Shown here one piece after another: positions 20,490 to 31,974 of a stretch of 64,000 nt of DNA. The position numbers and the translations under genes are program-made. Source of the DNA: Flaccisagitta enflata (taxonomy: Eukaryota > Chaetognatha > Sagittoidea > Aphragmophora); assembly GCA_965153355.1 (NCBI GenBank), contig OZ231127.1:44950001-45014000 (forward strand), read 5' to 3'. Under the pieces are notes generated by a model, which saw nothing but the letters and a program-made list of their open reading frames with translations, was not told the DNA's origin and did not search any database. Each line of letters begins with the position of its first letter. The first letter of the stretch is position 1.

Positions 20490-21354
20490 AGAGAACATGA
20501 ACGACAACAACAACAACTTCCCTGTTACTTGTGAAACTGATCTTAATGATGGATAATTACCACAATGAATTATTGCCCATTTCCGATACAAACCCGTCTT
20601 CTCATTTATGACCACTTTTCGCTATCTCTTACTCTTATACTGTTACAATATTGGTCGCTATCTTCATCTCTTTTTCCCTTAATTTCCTTTGTCGCTATCT
20701 CTTTCTCCTTTTACTGTTATAATCATTGTCTCTATCTTCATCTCATTCTCCTTAATTCCCTTCGTCTCTATCTCTCCCTCGCAATTCTTAAGCATGACCT
20801 CTTTCATGGTTGACCATTGAGCTCGGTCACGCGCAAAAACAACAAAAAAGTTTCATCTCTTTTGTTACAAACTTTAAGTTGAATGTCCTATTGTTGTCCC
20901 ATTATTGTATTTTTGGTCGTCTTATTGTGAGGCACCCTTTTGACGATCATTTCATTTGTTGACAGATCTTGTCGTCGCCTTTTCTCTAATTGTAAGAATG
21001 GAGTCATTGGAGTATATCTATGCCCGTGGAGAATGGATTTTACTGGTCAAGTCTTGGAGATGATGTGAATCGAAATCGCTATGTCCTTTTTTTCAGCCCA
21101 TGAGAATTATTAAATGGAAATTATTGTATAAAAATCATGGAGTGCAAAACATTGAACATAGATCTTCCAAGGATTTTCAATCAATGATTGTCGATTAATG
21201 ATTATATTGTATGATTTCCGTTGGATGATTTTAATCATTTCATTTCCATTTTTGGATTTCCATTGAATGCAAATCAGAGTTCCAGGGTTGGTAAATGAAT
21301 TATAGTTTATCCAAGTAGAACTTGGGAATCTCGGGCATGATATGACCATGATAA
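20490..21354. other. unassigned unique sequence
   Basis: Contains a repeated TCGCTATCTTCATCTC-like segment (20625-20790), otherwise nothing recognised. Confidence 0.35.
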
Positions 21355-21470
21355 TAGCCGCAAAAGTGTCAGACAGTCAGCGGTACCCGTTAGTTGATGT
21401 GAGGAAGTGGCAGCGAGAGGGGCAGGGACCCCAAAGGAGCCAATAATCCTAGCGAGGCTGTTATCTGCCC
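21355..21470 (+). repeat. CAGCGGTACCC dispersed repeat, copy 1
   Basis: AGTCAGCGGTACCCGTTAG and GAGGGGCAGGGACCCCAAAG, then GAGCCAATAATCC. The same words occur near 29900, 30478 and 41640. Confidence 0.55.
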
Positions 21471-21929
21471 AAAAAAGGAGAAGAATTTTCGCCATATTCG
21501 AGAAAGTAAAGGACATCGGACCGCTGCCCAAAATTCAATGGTTTGAACCTAGTTCAAAATCACACTTCGGTCTACCCTTAACAGAAACTGTCCTTGCACT
21601 TTCAGGGTGGCGCAATTCCAAATCATTCTTTTGTGCCCTTCTTGAAGAGGTCAGACACAAGATGAGACACTCATTGTCGTCATTGTAGCAACTAGTGTCG
21701 ATTCTACTCACCCTTGTAAATGTAAATCGCCTCCATTCAATTTTCAGCTCCTTCTATTGGCAGCCCTTTTAATGAAACAAAGAGATGTACAATGGTGTAC
21801 AATGGTCACTACAGTTGGTCAACGCCCTCCCTTTCCATTGTACTCCGTTTGTTGTTGTTGATTTGGCGCGGTTACGTGACCTACACTTTCCCATGTGAGA
21901 AAGAGGGACGGTAACCGACAATATCCAAG

Positions 21930-22232
<303 letters not shown>

Positions 22233-22234
22233 GA

Positions 22235-22562
22235 CGATTTTAGTCGCGTGCACGCGACTCTACAACCCGCTTTGTCGGTCGGTCCGTCCGTCCGCCGTCC
22301 GCCGTCCTCCGTCCGTACACTTTCTTTTTTTTGTACTATGACGTCATTTTATAGTCATTTGAGTCATTTAGTCATATTTAAGTCATTTTGAGTCAGTTAA
22401 GTCATTATTTTAAGTTATTTTTGGTTTTTTGTTTTTTTAGTCATTTTAAGTCAATTTTGGTCATTTTAGGTCATTCTAAGTCATTGAAAGTCATTCTAAG
22501 TCATTCTAAGTCACTCTTTGTCTGTAAGTCTCGCACGCGACTTATAGGTGTTGGCCTTGTTT
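22235..22562 (+). repeat. GTCGCG-palindrome element with AAGTCATT core, copy F
   Basis: Starts with the perfect 18-bp palindrome AGTCGCGTGCACGCGACT, then CTACAACCCGCTTTGTCGG and (GTCC)n. A degenerate (AAGTCATTTT)n core follows, and it ends TCGCACGCGACTTATAGGTG then TTGGCCTTGTT. Confidence 0.75.
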
Positions 22563-22933
22563 TATCCCAGCCATGGTCGGCCTCTCTTTCCTCGGTTCCC
22601 GGCTCTTGATTTGTGTGTATTTTTGCCATGATGTTTACTCTGGATCGTATTGACGTGTCATATGTCGCCTTCTCATTCTCATTCTCTTTTATTTTCTTCG
22701 TCTCTCTCTTTTCCTCTTTCTCTCATGTTTACTCGTGGATCGTATTTACGTGTGTCATGTTTGCATTACGGGAGGAATTTGAGTTGATCTAGGATTTGGA
22801 CGTTTGTGGAACTGAAGGCAGTTGAAAGACGATGAACGTTCGTTATTCAATGTCCGAGAGATTGTGACGGGTGAAACTTAATGGAATAACCATCCTCGAT
22901 AAGATAATATGGGATCATATAATGGGAAGAAAA

Positions 22934-22936
<3 letters not shown>

Positions 22937-23028
<92 letters not shown>

Positions 23029-23091
23029 CACACAGGCACACACACACCCACACACTTACACACACATACATACACACACAATCACACACAC
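22937..23091. repeat. (GA)n then (CA)n
   Basis: GA 22937-23026, imperfect CA to 23091, then an A-run. Confidence 0.93.
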
Positions 23092-23094
23092 AAA

Positions 23095-24400
23095 AAAAAA
23101 AACTGAGGCTTGATGAAAGCTTTTTTTTCTTTGTTGACCATTGTTGCATTTTAAAAATATCCACAAAAAATCCATTAAAAATCTTTATGAAGAAACATGT
23201 TTTACAATAGAAACCAAAAAGTAATATAGACTATAAGCTTGAAACTCCATGAGAAATGACTTTGGTAATATCCCCTTTCTTAGCCTAGGAGTAGGATGTT
23301 TGAAAATTGTCAATGACATAATTTTATTTACAACAGCTCGCAGAATGAGTTATGAGTACTTAAAATTCGCAAAAAAAAAAAAAAAAAAAAAGCCCCACCC
23401 TGAATAAAACCATTTCATTCTAAGAATAAGAGCAGAATCGTCTTTGTTCAACTTTCGATTGTTTATCTTAAAAAAACTAATGAATTTTCTGTCGAATGGT
23501 TTTCAATCGTAGTCAAAGGGTTTTTTGGAGCTCTTTTAACCCTGCTTCCCATAAAATGAAGAAAAAAAAATATTCAAAGCCTAACTGTCAAAAGCTCCCA
23601 CGCTATTTTCATGAAATATTGCTCAAGAAAAAATGGGATTTTTTCAACTACTTGACTCTTTCATACTTTTTCCTTTTTTTCACAGGGGTGGAAAAATAGT
23701 AATGAATGGAAAGGTAAAAAAAAATTGGCGAAAAAAATTTGAGAGAAGGGGTCGAAAATGGTTGATTAATGACTACATAGTCATTGAAGTATACATTTTG
23801 GTTGCATTAACGATAGTCTTTATCTACATGTATTTTGTATAGTCTTTTGTGATAAAGTTTTAAAAGAATGAATGAACATTTTTGGCGCAAATTCTTGCTT
23901 CTATTATCTGAAAGAGGAAATTTTGACAACGAAACTTCATTTATTCTTGTCGAATTTTCGTACGAAAAAAAAAATGGATTAGCTAGTGGCATAGCCGTTT
24001 ATGCATAGGTTGTAGCTGTTCAGTTATGAACATGGACAAACACTGAGTGTGGTCATCACGACTAGGTCGCTCGTCAGCACGTTTGGTGCGTCCTCAGCTA
24101 GAACCGGAGAATCTCCGAAAAGAAGGGGGAAAAAAAAAGAATAAAAAAATTCGGAAGTAAATTTCATGTGAGTTGACATCGAACATGGATTTGAAGAGAA
24201 ATCCGACTTTGTTTGATCATCAGTCTGTATGTATTGATGACATTCGTCGTCGCTTCATCGCTTAGGCCTCAGTGAGAATGAAGAATTGAAGATACCTATT
24301 TGTAATAAAGTAAAAAGACACGGTGCACCAATGCAGTTGTCATTGGTGCAATTTTCTTAAGTATGCAACTTTTTTTTACTTGGATAATTTTTTTTTTAAT
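23095..24400. other. unassigned AT-rich sequence
   Basis: Includes an A-run near 23372-23391. No supported gene. Confidence 0.35.
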
Positions 24401-24409
24401 TTGTTTCAG

Positions 24410-24589
24410 GGTATTAACGCTGTAAAAGACTTTGTATTTAGGTCTGCTGCTTTCTCAGACTTTTACTCCCATCTCATCTTTTTTGAACCTTTACCTCAAT
24501 GTCCATGTCGAGCACATGTAACTCATCTTGGATATTGGACACAATTTGATTTTGTTACAATTTTGATTAAAAAAGAATTAGACACCTAA
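24410..24589 (+). CDS. candidate terminal exon, unknown protein
   Basis: A strong T-rich acceptor (TTGTTTCAG|GG) is followed by 59 open codons (starting GINAVKDFVFRSAAFSDFYS) and TAA. No homology recognised and no upstream exon found. Confidence 0.22.
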   Translation, partial: GINAVKDFVFRSAAFSDFYSHLIFFEPLPQCPCRAHVTHLGYWTQFDFVTILIKKELDT

Positions 24590-24962
24590 AAGAAGAAACA
24601 AATCGAACACCAAGTGAAGAAGAACATCTGTCAACACAGTTGGTGAACAATAATTGGCTTTTCGCAAAGGCTAAGGGAAAAGAATTAGAATGAATTTGGG
24701 AATAAAATCGGATTGAGGACAATTTTAGGGTGTCGGTCGTGACATCGGTGACATCATGTCTTCTGTCACTGACATGGAAGCCTTTTCAAATATAATCCCG
24801 CTTGTATGACTCTCCAAATGCGCCGCAAATGTCATTGACGTCAGCTTTCTTTTAAAATCCCCTTCTGACAAAATTGACATCGATGAACAGGACCTTAGGT
24901 CGACCCATTTGAAACCATCGACCATAAGTCGAAAAATACAAAATGAGCGGCGGACTTTTCCA

Positions 24963-25012
24963 TTTTTAGTCGCTGCCTAAGCGACTCTATAAGAGGGTGT
25001 GTCCCTTGGTAG

Positions 25013-25050
<38 letters not shown>

Positions 25051-25216
25051 ATGGAACGCGAAAATTTCGATGACGCGAAATCGACTGAAAAACGGATTTC
25101 TGACCATCACAGCTCCTGCCTGACGTCAATACAGCCCCCGCCCACTCATTTACTGCCCCTGCCCACTCGCATCACTGCCCCTGCCCACCAGCAGCGACTA
25201 CGGATTGGCCTTGTTG
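24963..25216 (+). repeat. GTCGCG-palindrome element, copy G
   Basis: AGTCGCTGCCTAAGCGACTC, TATAAGAGGGTGTGTCC, (GTCT)n at 25015-25050, then three CCCCTGCCCAC units and GGATTGGCCTTGTT. Confidence 0.65.
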
Positions 25217-25422
25217 ATTGGTGAGACTCGTGAGACTCGCCAATTAAATGCATACATGAATTTCGGAAGGAACAGACGCAACAAAACGATGATTTATCAG
25301 TATATTCATATTTCGAGGCAACTTGGTTGAAATTGAATACGAACGATTGTTGATAATGATCAGTTTTTAGTATAATGTTTCATTTTGATTCTGTTCTATT
25401 ATTTCTTTATCGGCATTAGCAG

Positions 25423-25550
25423 GGAAGCAACATGGACAATACGATTCTTACTTAAAGTATGAAATCTTAGCCCTCTATGATGAAAAAGGAAATGACGTAG
25501 CCATTCATGAAAGATCGTTTATTGCCCGAGTATTAGAGACAGTTATGTGA
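25423..25550 (+). CDS. candidate terminal exon, unknown protein
   Basis: An AG acceptor (CATTAGCAG) precedes 41 open codons reading KQHGQYDSYLKYEILALYDE and KGNDVAIHERSFIARVLETV, then M and TGA. Composition looks protein-like, but the upstream pyrimidine tract is weak, no partner exon was found, and I do not recognise it. Confidence 0.25.
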
Positions 25551-25676
25551 GATTCCTCTGCGTTGGTGCCGTCGCTGAAAAGGAAGCTGAGTTTATTGGA
25601 CGATTAAAAATCTAGGGTCACGATTCTCGGTTTATGAGGCAGTTTGCTAAGAATCAAGTCTTTGTGAAAACGTAGA

Positions 25677-26277
25677 GAATAACAGTGGCAAAAAAACAAA
25701 CCGGACGCTGATTTTTGATCAAGGATTTCTCAGTAATTAAGCAAGATAAACCCTTAAACTCCATGATGGTTTCAAAGAGTTTCGAAATATCTTTCATTTG
25801 AGCTCTCACAGAACATTGTAGCTTCAAAACTTTAGAAGTTATGATGCTTTAAAGCTAACCACTCAGAAATCTCGAATCTGACTTCTTTCTATTTAGAGTA
25901 ACCAACTTTGAATTGATATAGCTTGTAAACGAATAGGAATCATGATTTCTGCTTGATTCCATCTTGTAGAGAATTAAAAATACTTCAATTTTACCTTGAA
26001 TTTCGTTCCATTTATTTGATTTCTTTGTTCTACAGAATATGTGAAACAAAAATTGTCTAATTGTGAGGCACAGTAATTTGCTTTCAAGAAAATGGGTGTT
26101 GAATTTCAATCTTATGTCATTTGAAAACGACTTAAGCTAAAAGTTTCTGCTTGGTCTAGATTTGTAGAGTTTTTGAAGCTCTTTAAAATGCTCATGGATT
26201 TCAAGTAAAAAGTATGTGCAGTATTCAGTCAACATGAAAAACCGAGCGTCCGGTTTTTATTTTGGCCATTGTTATTC
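25677..26277. mobile_element. 601-bp MITE with GAATAACARTGGC termini
   Basis: The left end GAATAACAGTGGC..AACCGGACGCT and the right end AGCGTCCGGTT..GCCATTGTTATTC are inverted over about 35 bp. The interior is AT-rich without coding potential. No clear target duplication is visible. Confidence 0.65.
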
Positions 26278-26279
26278 AT

Positions 26280-27316
26280 AAAGAGCGAAGAAGGGCAAAC
26301 TAACAGACCAGTTACTACTTACTGCAGTTAATCCATGTAAGAATAGCGGAAAGAAAGTTGTATACAACTTAGGGTAGTGATGACTTTTCCATTTTGATTT
26401 AGAGCAATTCTAGGAAGTGGAGACAGTCAGGGACAAAAAGATGCAGCCAGGCAGCAATGGATAAGAGACAGACATAGAGAAAAAGACAAATTGAAAAAGT
26501 CTAACAGTAGCATTGGAAGCATTGGAAGCATTGGAAGACATAAAGAGAAGGAGACGAGGCTTGAAGGTGAAGAGGGGGAAACAAATTAATCAATAGATTG
26601 TCACCACATTCTCAAGATGATGAGGCGTCAGGGATTTCCGACTTTTTCAAGTGGCGTCTCAAAAAATATATACACAATTTTCATTCTTTTGCTATCATCA
26701 ATGTAAGAATTGATTCTTTACAATCCTCTCTTTAGCAGTCCTAGCTCATTCAATGATTCAGTCATTCATTCATTCGTTCGCCTCTCAAGTTTTCATTTCC
26801 GAGGAAAGATAGAATTTCCGACAGGCGAGGCCAATGAACCTCCAGTGTCTTTTTCCGTTTCTTCAACTTTCTTCCTGCTTGGATACGCATTTCGTGGAGC
26901 GAGTGAACGCCGAAGACATATTTCTGTTACCGTGGTTACACCAAACAGGAATACGAAATGTTTGACTTTTTTGCATCACAGTGCTCCAAGTTCAAAGCAA
27001 ATTTTTAGCTCTTTGAACAACTCCCAGGTAGTGCTTATTCAAATTTAGTATCAAGATAGAGACTAAATAACATTATTTCTTAAACAGATTGCTTTGCTTC
27101 ATCAGCGGCGTATGGCAAAAAAATCGATAAAACGAGTGACCCAAAAGAAATTCATTGTTGAATCTATTAAGTTTTACAATAAAAATTTCTTCAAATGTCA
27201 ACTCATTTCTCATGACAAAATGAATGATTCTTGGAGGCAAAAAATGAAAAGGATGGTCTGATTGATAACTTATCTTATTTTTTTCCTATCATCTTTAATC
27301 TTACGTCATTCAATTT
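26280..27316. other. unassigned unique sequence
   Basis: No supported gene; a short GCATTGGAA triplication near 26510-26540. Confidence 0.35.
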
Positions 27317-28536
27317 ATGAAAGTTGGACAACATCACTACTCAACCCCACTTTACTTAAGGATGAGAGCCTTTGGAGCTCTCACTGGTGTTTAATCCGGA
27401 CCCATCACAACTATCCTTAGTAGTCAAAATAACAAAGTTTATCTTAGCATTATCATGAAATAATTTAAGACGACAATCCAACCAGAAAGAAAAGATCCAT
27501 AATTTTAACCTGTTTGATACAAGTGCCATTGACAAGAAAGAGTACCAGATGATTGTGCTGAACTGTGGAGGCGTAGTCCCTCACATCCATCTGATCTTCC
27601 CATTGTAAAAGGTTCATGCAACCCACACCCTAAAATCAAAACCCTTTCCACTGAATGAGACCATTCCCTCAAACATTCCATGTCAACCCAAAATAAAAGA
27701 TGCAAAGTAGTTAACATATCCCTTTTATTTATAGCATACAAATTACCAAATGATGATGTAGCTATCCAAAGATAATCTAGATCTCAAAGGCAATGTTGTT
27801 AAAAACCATACCATTAGAGGCAAGAATCGAGAATCAACCATATGGGATCGCCGGCATTCTATACCATGGTACTGAAATATATGAAAGTTGGACAACATCA
27901 CTACTCAACCCCACTTTACTTAAGGATGAGAGCCTTTGGAGCTCTCACTGGTGTTTAATCCGGACCCATCACAACTATCCTTAGTAGTCAAAATAACAAA
28001 GTTTATCTTAGCATTATCATGAAATAATTTAAGACAACAATCCAACCAGAAAGAAAAGATCCATAATTTTAACCTGTTTGATACAAGTGCCATTGACAAG
28101 AAAGAGTACCAGATGATTGTGCTGAACTGTGGAGGCGTAGTCCCTCACATCCATCTGATCTTCCCATTGTAAAAGGTTCATGCAACCCACAACCTAAAAT
28201 CAAAACCCTTTCCACTGAAAGAGACCATTCCCTCAAACATTCCATGTCAACCCAAAATAAAAGATGCAAAGTAGTTAACATATCCCTTTTATTTATAGCA
28301 TACAAATTACCAAATGATGATGTAGCTATCCAAAGATAATCTAGATCTCAAAGGCAATGTTGTTAAAAACCATACCATTAGAGGCAAGAATCGAGAATCA
28401 ACCATATGGGATCGCCGGCATTCTATACCATGGTACTGAAATATATGAAAGTTGGACAACATCACTACTCAACCCCACTTTACTTAAGGATGAGAGCCTT
28501 TGGAGCTCTCACTGGTGTTTAATCCGGACCCATCAC
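27317..28536. repeat. 564-bp tandem array (interrupted; continues at 31409)
   Basis: Two full near-identical 564-bp units start at 27317 and 27881, and a third starts at 28445. The third is interrupted by the 2.9-kb insertion and resumes at 31409-31974, so the array originally held about 3.15 units. Copies differ by only a few substitutions. A 78-codon minus-strand ORF (27741-27505, 28305-28069, 31750-31514) is conserved but unrecognised. Confidence 0.88.
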
Positions 28537-28776
28537 CTCGGCCGCCAACAAGGTCCTAGCCCAAGTAGCTGCCGGTAGCACTCTAGGTATCTAAAAAATA
28601 TCTAAATTTTTTTCCAAGTATTTGAATAAGTAGCTAAATTTCTCTCGTTATAACTTAGCACTATATGGCACCAAATAAAATGATTGCAAGTAAAGAACAA
28701 GGCCAAGGTTTTGTATCCAACAAAAAACCAACAAAAATCTCAGAGTGACATGAAAGACAATGGGAAAACATGAAGA

Positions 28777-28921
<145 letters not shown>

Positions 28922-29069
28922 ACACACAGACAGACAGACAAACAGAGAATTTCTCCCTCTTATGACAAATGAAAACCTCTAGTATCTACAGTAAGTAGCA
29001 AAAGGCAGTTAACAAAAAATATACAGAAGGAACCATCCCCCCCCTACAGCCCACACTAATGCTTTTTTT

Positions 29070-29592
29070 TTAGTCAGGTGCTACACGACTACACCCCGCT
29101 TTGTGGGTCCGTCAGTCCATTGGTCTGTCAGTTTGTTGGTCCGTCAGTCCATCACACTTTAATTTTTTTAGGTTGTTTTGCGGTCTTTGACCTTACTGCT
29201 CCAATATTTTCTACCATTCAGTGACAAAAAAACGCTTTAAAAAGCCTTTAAAACAGTTTTGTGACGGACCGACCAACTGATAGACGGACCAACCAACCAA
29301 CCGACCAACCGACCGAAAAGTGGCTTATAGAGTCGCATAGCACGCGATTAAAAGTTAAAGATTTTAAAAGGTTCTTATTGGAATTTGAACAATTTAAACC
29401 TATAAGTCGCGTACGAGACTTACAGATTGACTTAAAATGACTTAGAATGACTTAGTACACCCTAAAATGACTTAAAGAAATGAAATTGATAAAAAAAAAT
29501 AAAATGGGGACCAACCGACCAACCAACCAACCAACCAACTGACCGACGGATGGACAAAGCAGGGTGTGGAGTCGCGTGCACGCGACTAAAAA
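29070..29592. repeat. cluster of three GTCGCG elements (copies H, I, J)
   Basis: Plus copy at 29070-29160 (AGTCAGGTGCTACACGACTA, (GTCC)n). Minus copy at 29262-29355 ending in GAGTCGCATAGCACGCGATT. Minus copy at 29399-29592 with ATAAGTCGCGTACGAGACTT, an AAAATGACTT core, (CCAA)n and GAGTCGCGTGCACGCGACTA. All lie inside the 28537-31408 insertion. Confidence 0.65.
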
Positions 29593-29774
29593 TCACCTAG
29601 ATGAAAAATTTTGTATTTATCTTTAGTATAAACCACTACCAAGGGTAAAGAAATATAAGAAATGGTTAAGGCTATAGGGGGGGTGCTATGCCGGATCAAC
29701 AAATAGGCTAAAAAAGCTATAGCTTAGGGCCCCGCGCCTCAGGGGGGCCCCGCGCCTGCAGCACCTTCCCCTAG

Positions 29775-29870
29775 AAAAAAAAGAGGAAAAAAAAAAAAAG
29801 AAAGAAAGAAAGAAAAAGAAAGAAAGAAAAAGAAAGAAAGAAAGAAAGAAAGAAAGAAAAAGAAAGAAAA
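29775..29870. repeat. (GAAA)n tract
   Basis: A-rich GAAA repeats inside the nested element. Confidence 0.9.
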
Positions 29871-29949
29871 AAATAATTGCAAAAGCGTTACATGGTCAGC
29901 AGTACCCGATGCCCCATAGCTAGTGTATGAGGGGAGGAGATGATGAGCA

Positions 29950-30475
29950 GTCAGTGGACAAAACAAAATAGGTAGAGAGCTCACTCTGTTGGCTTTGATC
30001 CAACATACTGTTATCAAACAGCAGGCTGTAAACAACAACTGGTTGTAAAAATTACAGCCGGCTGTTATGCTACAAAGTCGGCAAAAATCCATCTTTCACC
30101 AAGTAGAACGAGACCTGCAAATTCATAATCCTGGGGAAATTCTGACAAGTTTGATATGCCACAATATATACTTTTACATGAAAATAAAAAAATTTTATCA
30201 ATGTTTAATAAAGTTATAATACAATGTTTAAAGATTATTTCTTATAAAAAGTGTTAAGTGTGACATGTCAAACTTCTCAGAATTTCATCAGGATTATGAA
30301 TATGCTAGTCATGTTCTATTCTGTTTAGGTTGGATTTTTGCCGACTTTGTAAGATGAAAGCGGGCTGTAATTTTCACAACCAGTTGATGTTTACAGCCTG
30401 CTGTTTGATAACAGTTGGTTGGATCAAAGCCAACAGAGTGAGCTGTCTACCTATTTTGTTTTTTCCACTGACTGT
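29950..30475. repeat. long inverted repeat (foldback)
   Basis: The arms 29950-30163 and 30256-30475 are reverse complements at high identity, separated by about 90 bp. The same peptide (starting DFCRLC) is encoded on opposite strands of the two arms, a by-product of the symmetry. Confidence 0.75.
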
Positions 30476-30567
30476 GAGAGGGGCAGCGCCCCCAAAGGGG
30501 CTAATGACCTATGATTCCACAGAGGACAATTTTCTCCAGTTTGAGAAGCTGTTTTGGGGGGCTTACA

Positions 30568-30812
30568 GGCCTGATTTTGGGTCGGAGAGGTGTGGTTTGG
30601 GGTCTGTGATGATTGATCTGGGGTCTGAAAGGCCTGATTTGGGGTCTGAGAGGCATGATTTAAGGTCTGAGAGGCCCTATTTGAGGTCTGAGAGGCCTGA
30701 TTTTGGGTCTGGGTGGCCTGATTTGGGGTCTGAAAGGCCAACTTTGGTGTCAGAAAGGTCTGATTTGGGGTCTGAAAGGCTTGATTTAGGGTCTGAGAAG
30801 CCTGTTTTTAGG
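30568..30812 (+). repeat. ~20-bp tandem repeat, GGCCTGATTTGGGGTCTGAG unit
   Basis: About twelve degenerate copies of a 19-20 bp unit whose core is AGGCCTGATTTGGGGTCTGA. It translates as repeated DLGSER, which I regard as non-coding. The same type of module occurs in reverse-complement form at 41975-42345 and 56980-57095. Confidence 0.8.
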
Positions 30813-31408
30813 CTAGGGGGGGACATACATAGGCCGGAAACCAAAGAAAATTGCCCTTTGTGGAATTATAGGTCATTGGCCCCTCCGGGGCCGCTGCCTA
30901 AAAAGAAAGATGATATGCTTAACTGTAATGGTGTTGTCATATTCTGTTGTTTCATCTGTTTTGAGTTCTTTAAAAATGTCAATTTTAGGCAGACAGGAAG
31001 TTGTGCATGCTAGATAAAATTTTAATCAACTGGTGTGGAGTTATTGGGTAAACAGGGGGGGTCAAAGAGGGGGAGGGCTAGCAGGGTGTCCAAAGAGGGG
31101 GGTGGGGGGCCCCGCGCCCCTAGCCTAGCTTAGGGCCCCGCGCCTTGGTGATCCGGCTTAGGGGGGGTACTACACTTTTGGTCCCTCCACACCTCTTATA
31201 ACCGTTCTTTCTGTTTACATCAGTCATCAAAAAGTTTTTTCCAAGCAAAAAGCATCAGTCTCAAGTAGCTAAACAGAAGCTCGAGTATCTAAAGGAAATC
31301 GTCAAAAGTATCTAAATTAGTAGCTGGTAGCTAAACGCCTTTTTTGGTAGCTAAGCACCCCTCTGTAGTAGCTGAATTTAGCTACCTAGTAGCTAAGTTG
31401 GCGGCCGA

Positions 31409-31974
31409 ACCCATCACAACTATCCTTAGTAGTCAAAATAACAAAGTTTATCTTAGCATTATCATGAAATAATTTAAGACAACAATCCAACCAGAAAGAA
31501 AAGATCCATAATTTTAACCTGTTTGATACAAGTGCCATTGACAAGAAAGAGTACCAGATGATTGTGCTGAACTGTGGAGGCGTAGTCCCTCACATCCATC
31601 TGATCTTCCCATTGTAAAAGGTTCATGCAACCCACAACCTAAAATCAAAACCCTTTCCACTGAATGAGACCATTCCCTCAAACATTCCATGTCAACCCAA
31701 AATAAAAGATGCAAAGTAGTTAACATATCCCTTTTATTTATAGCATACAAATTACCAAATGATGATGTAGCTATCCAAAGATAATCTAGATCTCAAAGGC
31801 AATGTTGTTGAAAACCATACCATTAAAGGCAAGAATCGAGAATCAACCATATGGGATCGCCGGCATTCTATACCATGGTACTGAAATATATGAAAGTTGG
31901 ACAACATCACTACTCAACCCCACTTTACTTAAGGATGAGAGCCTTTGGAGCTCTCACTGGTGTTTAATCCGGAC
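31409..31974. repeat. third copy of the 564-bp unit, distal part
   Basis: Continues the array exactly from the duplicated ACCCATCAC target through to AATCCGGAC, where homology stops. It has the same minus ORF and the same plus-strand reading as the upstream copies. Confidence 0.85.

Larger units (their letters stand above)
29689..31158. mobile_element. nested 1.5-kb element with GCCGGATCA termini
   Basis: Terminal inverted repeats (TGCCGGATCA left, TGATCCGGCT right) are bracketed by 14-bp direct repeats differing at one base (29675-29688 and 31159-31172, TAGGGGGGGT core). Inside, GGGCCCCGCGCC-type words lie near both ends (29725-29756, 31107-31144). A foldback at 29950-30475 and a ~20-bp tandem repeat at 30568-30812 fill the centre. 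No transposase ORF was seen. Confidence 0.55.

Noticed and set aside
30330-31013. 227-codon frame with repeated DLGSER motif
   Set aside because: Runs through a foldback arm and a ~20-bp tandem repeat of non-multiple-of-three length variants; no family recognised.
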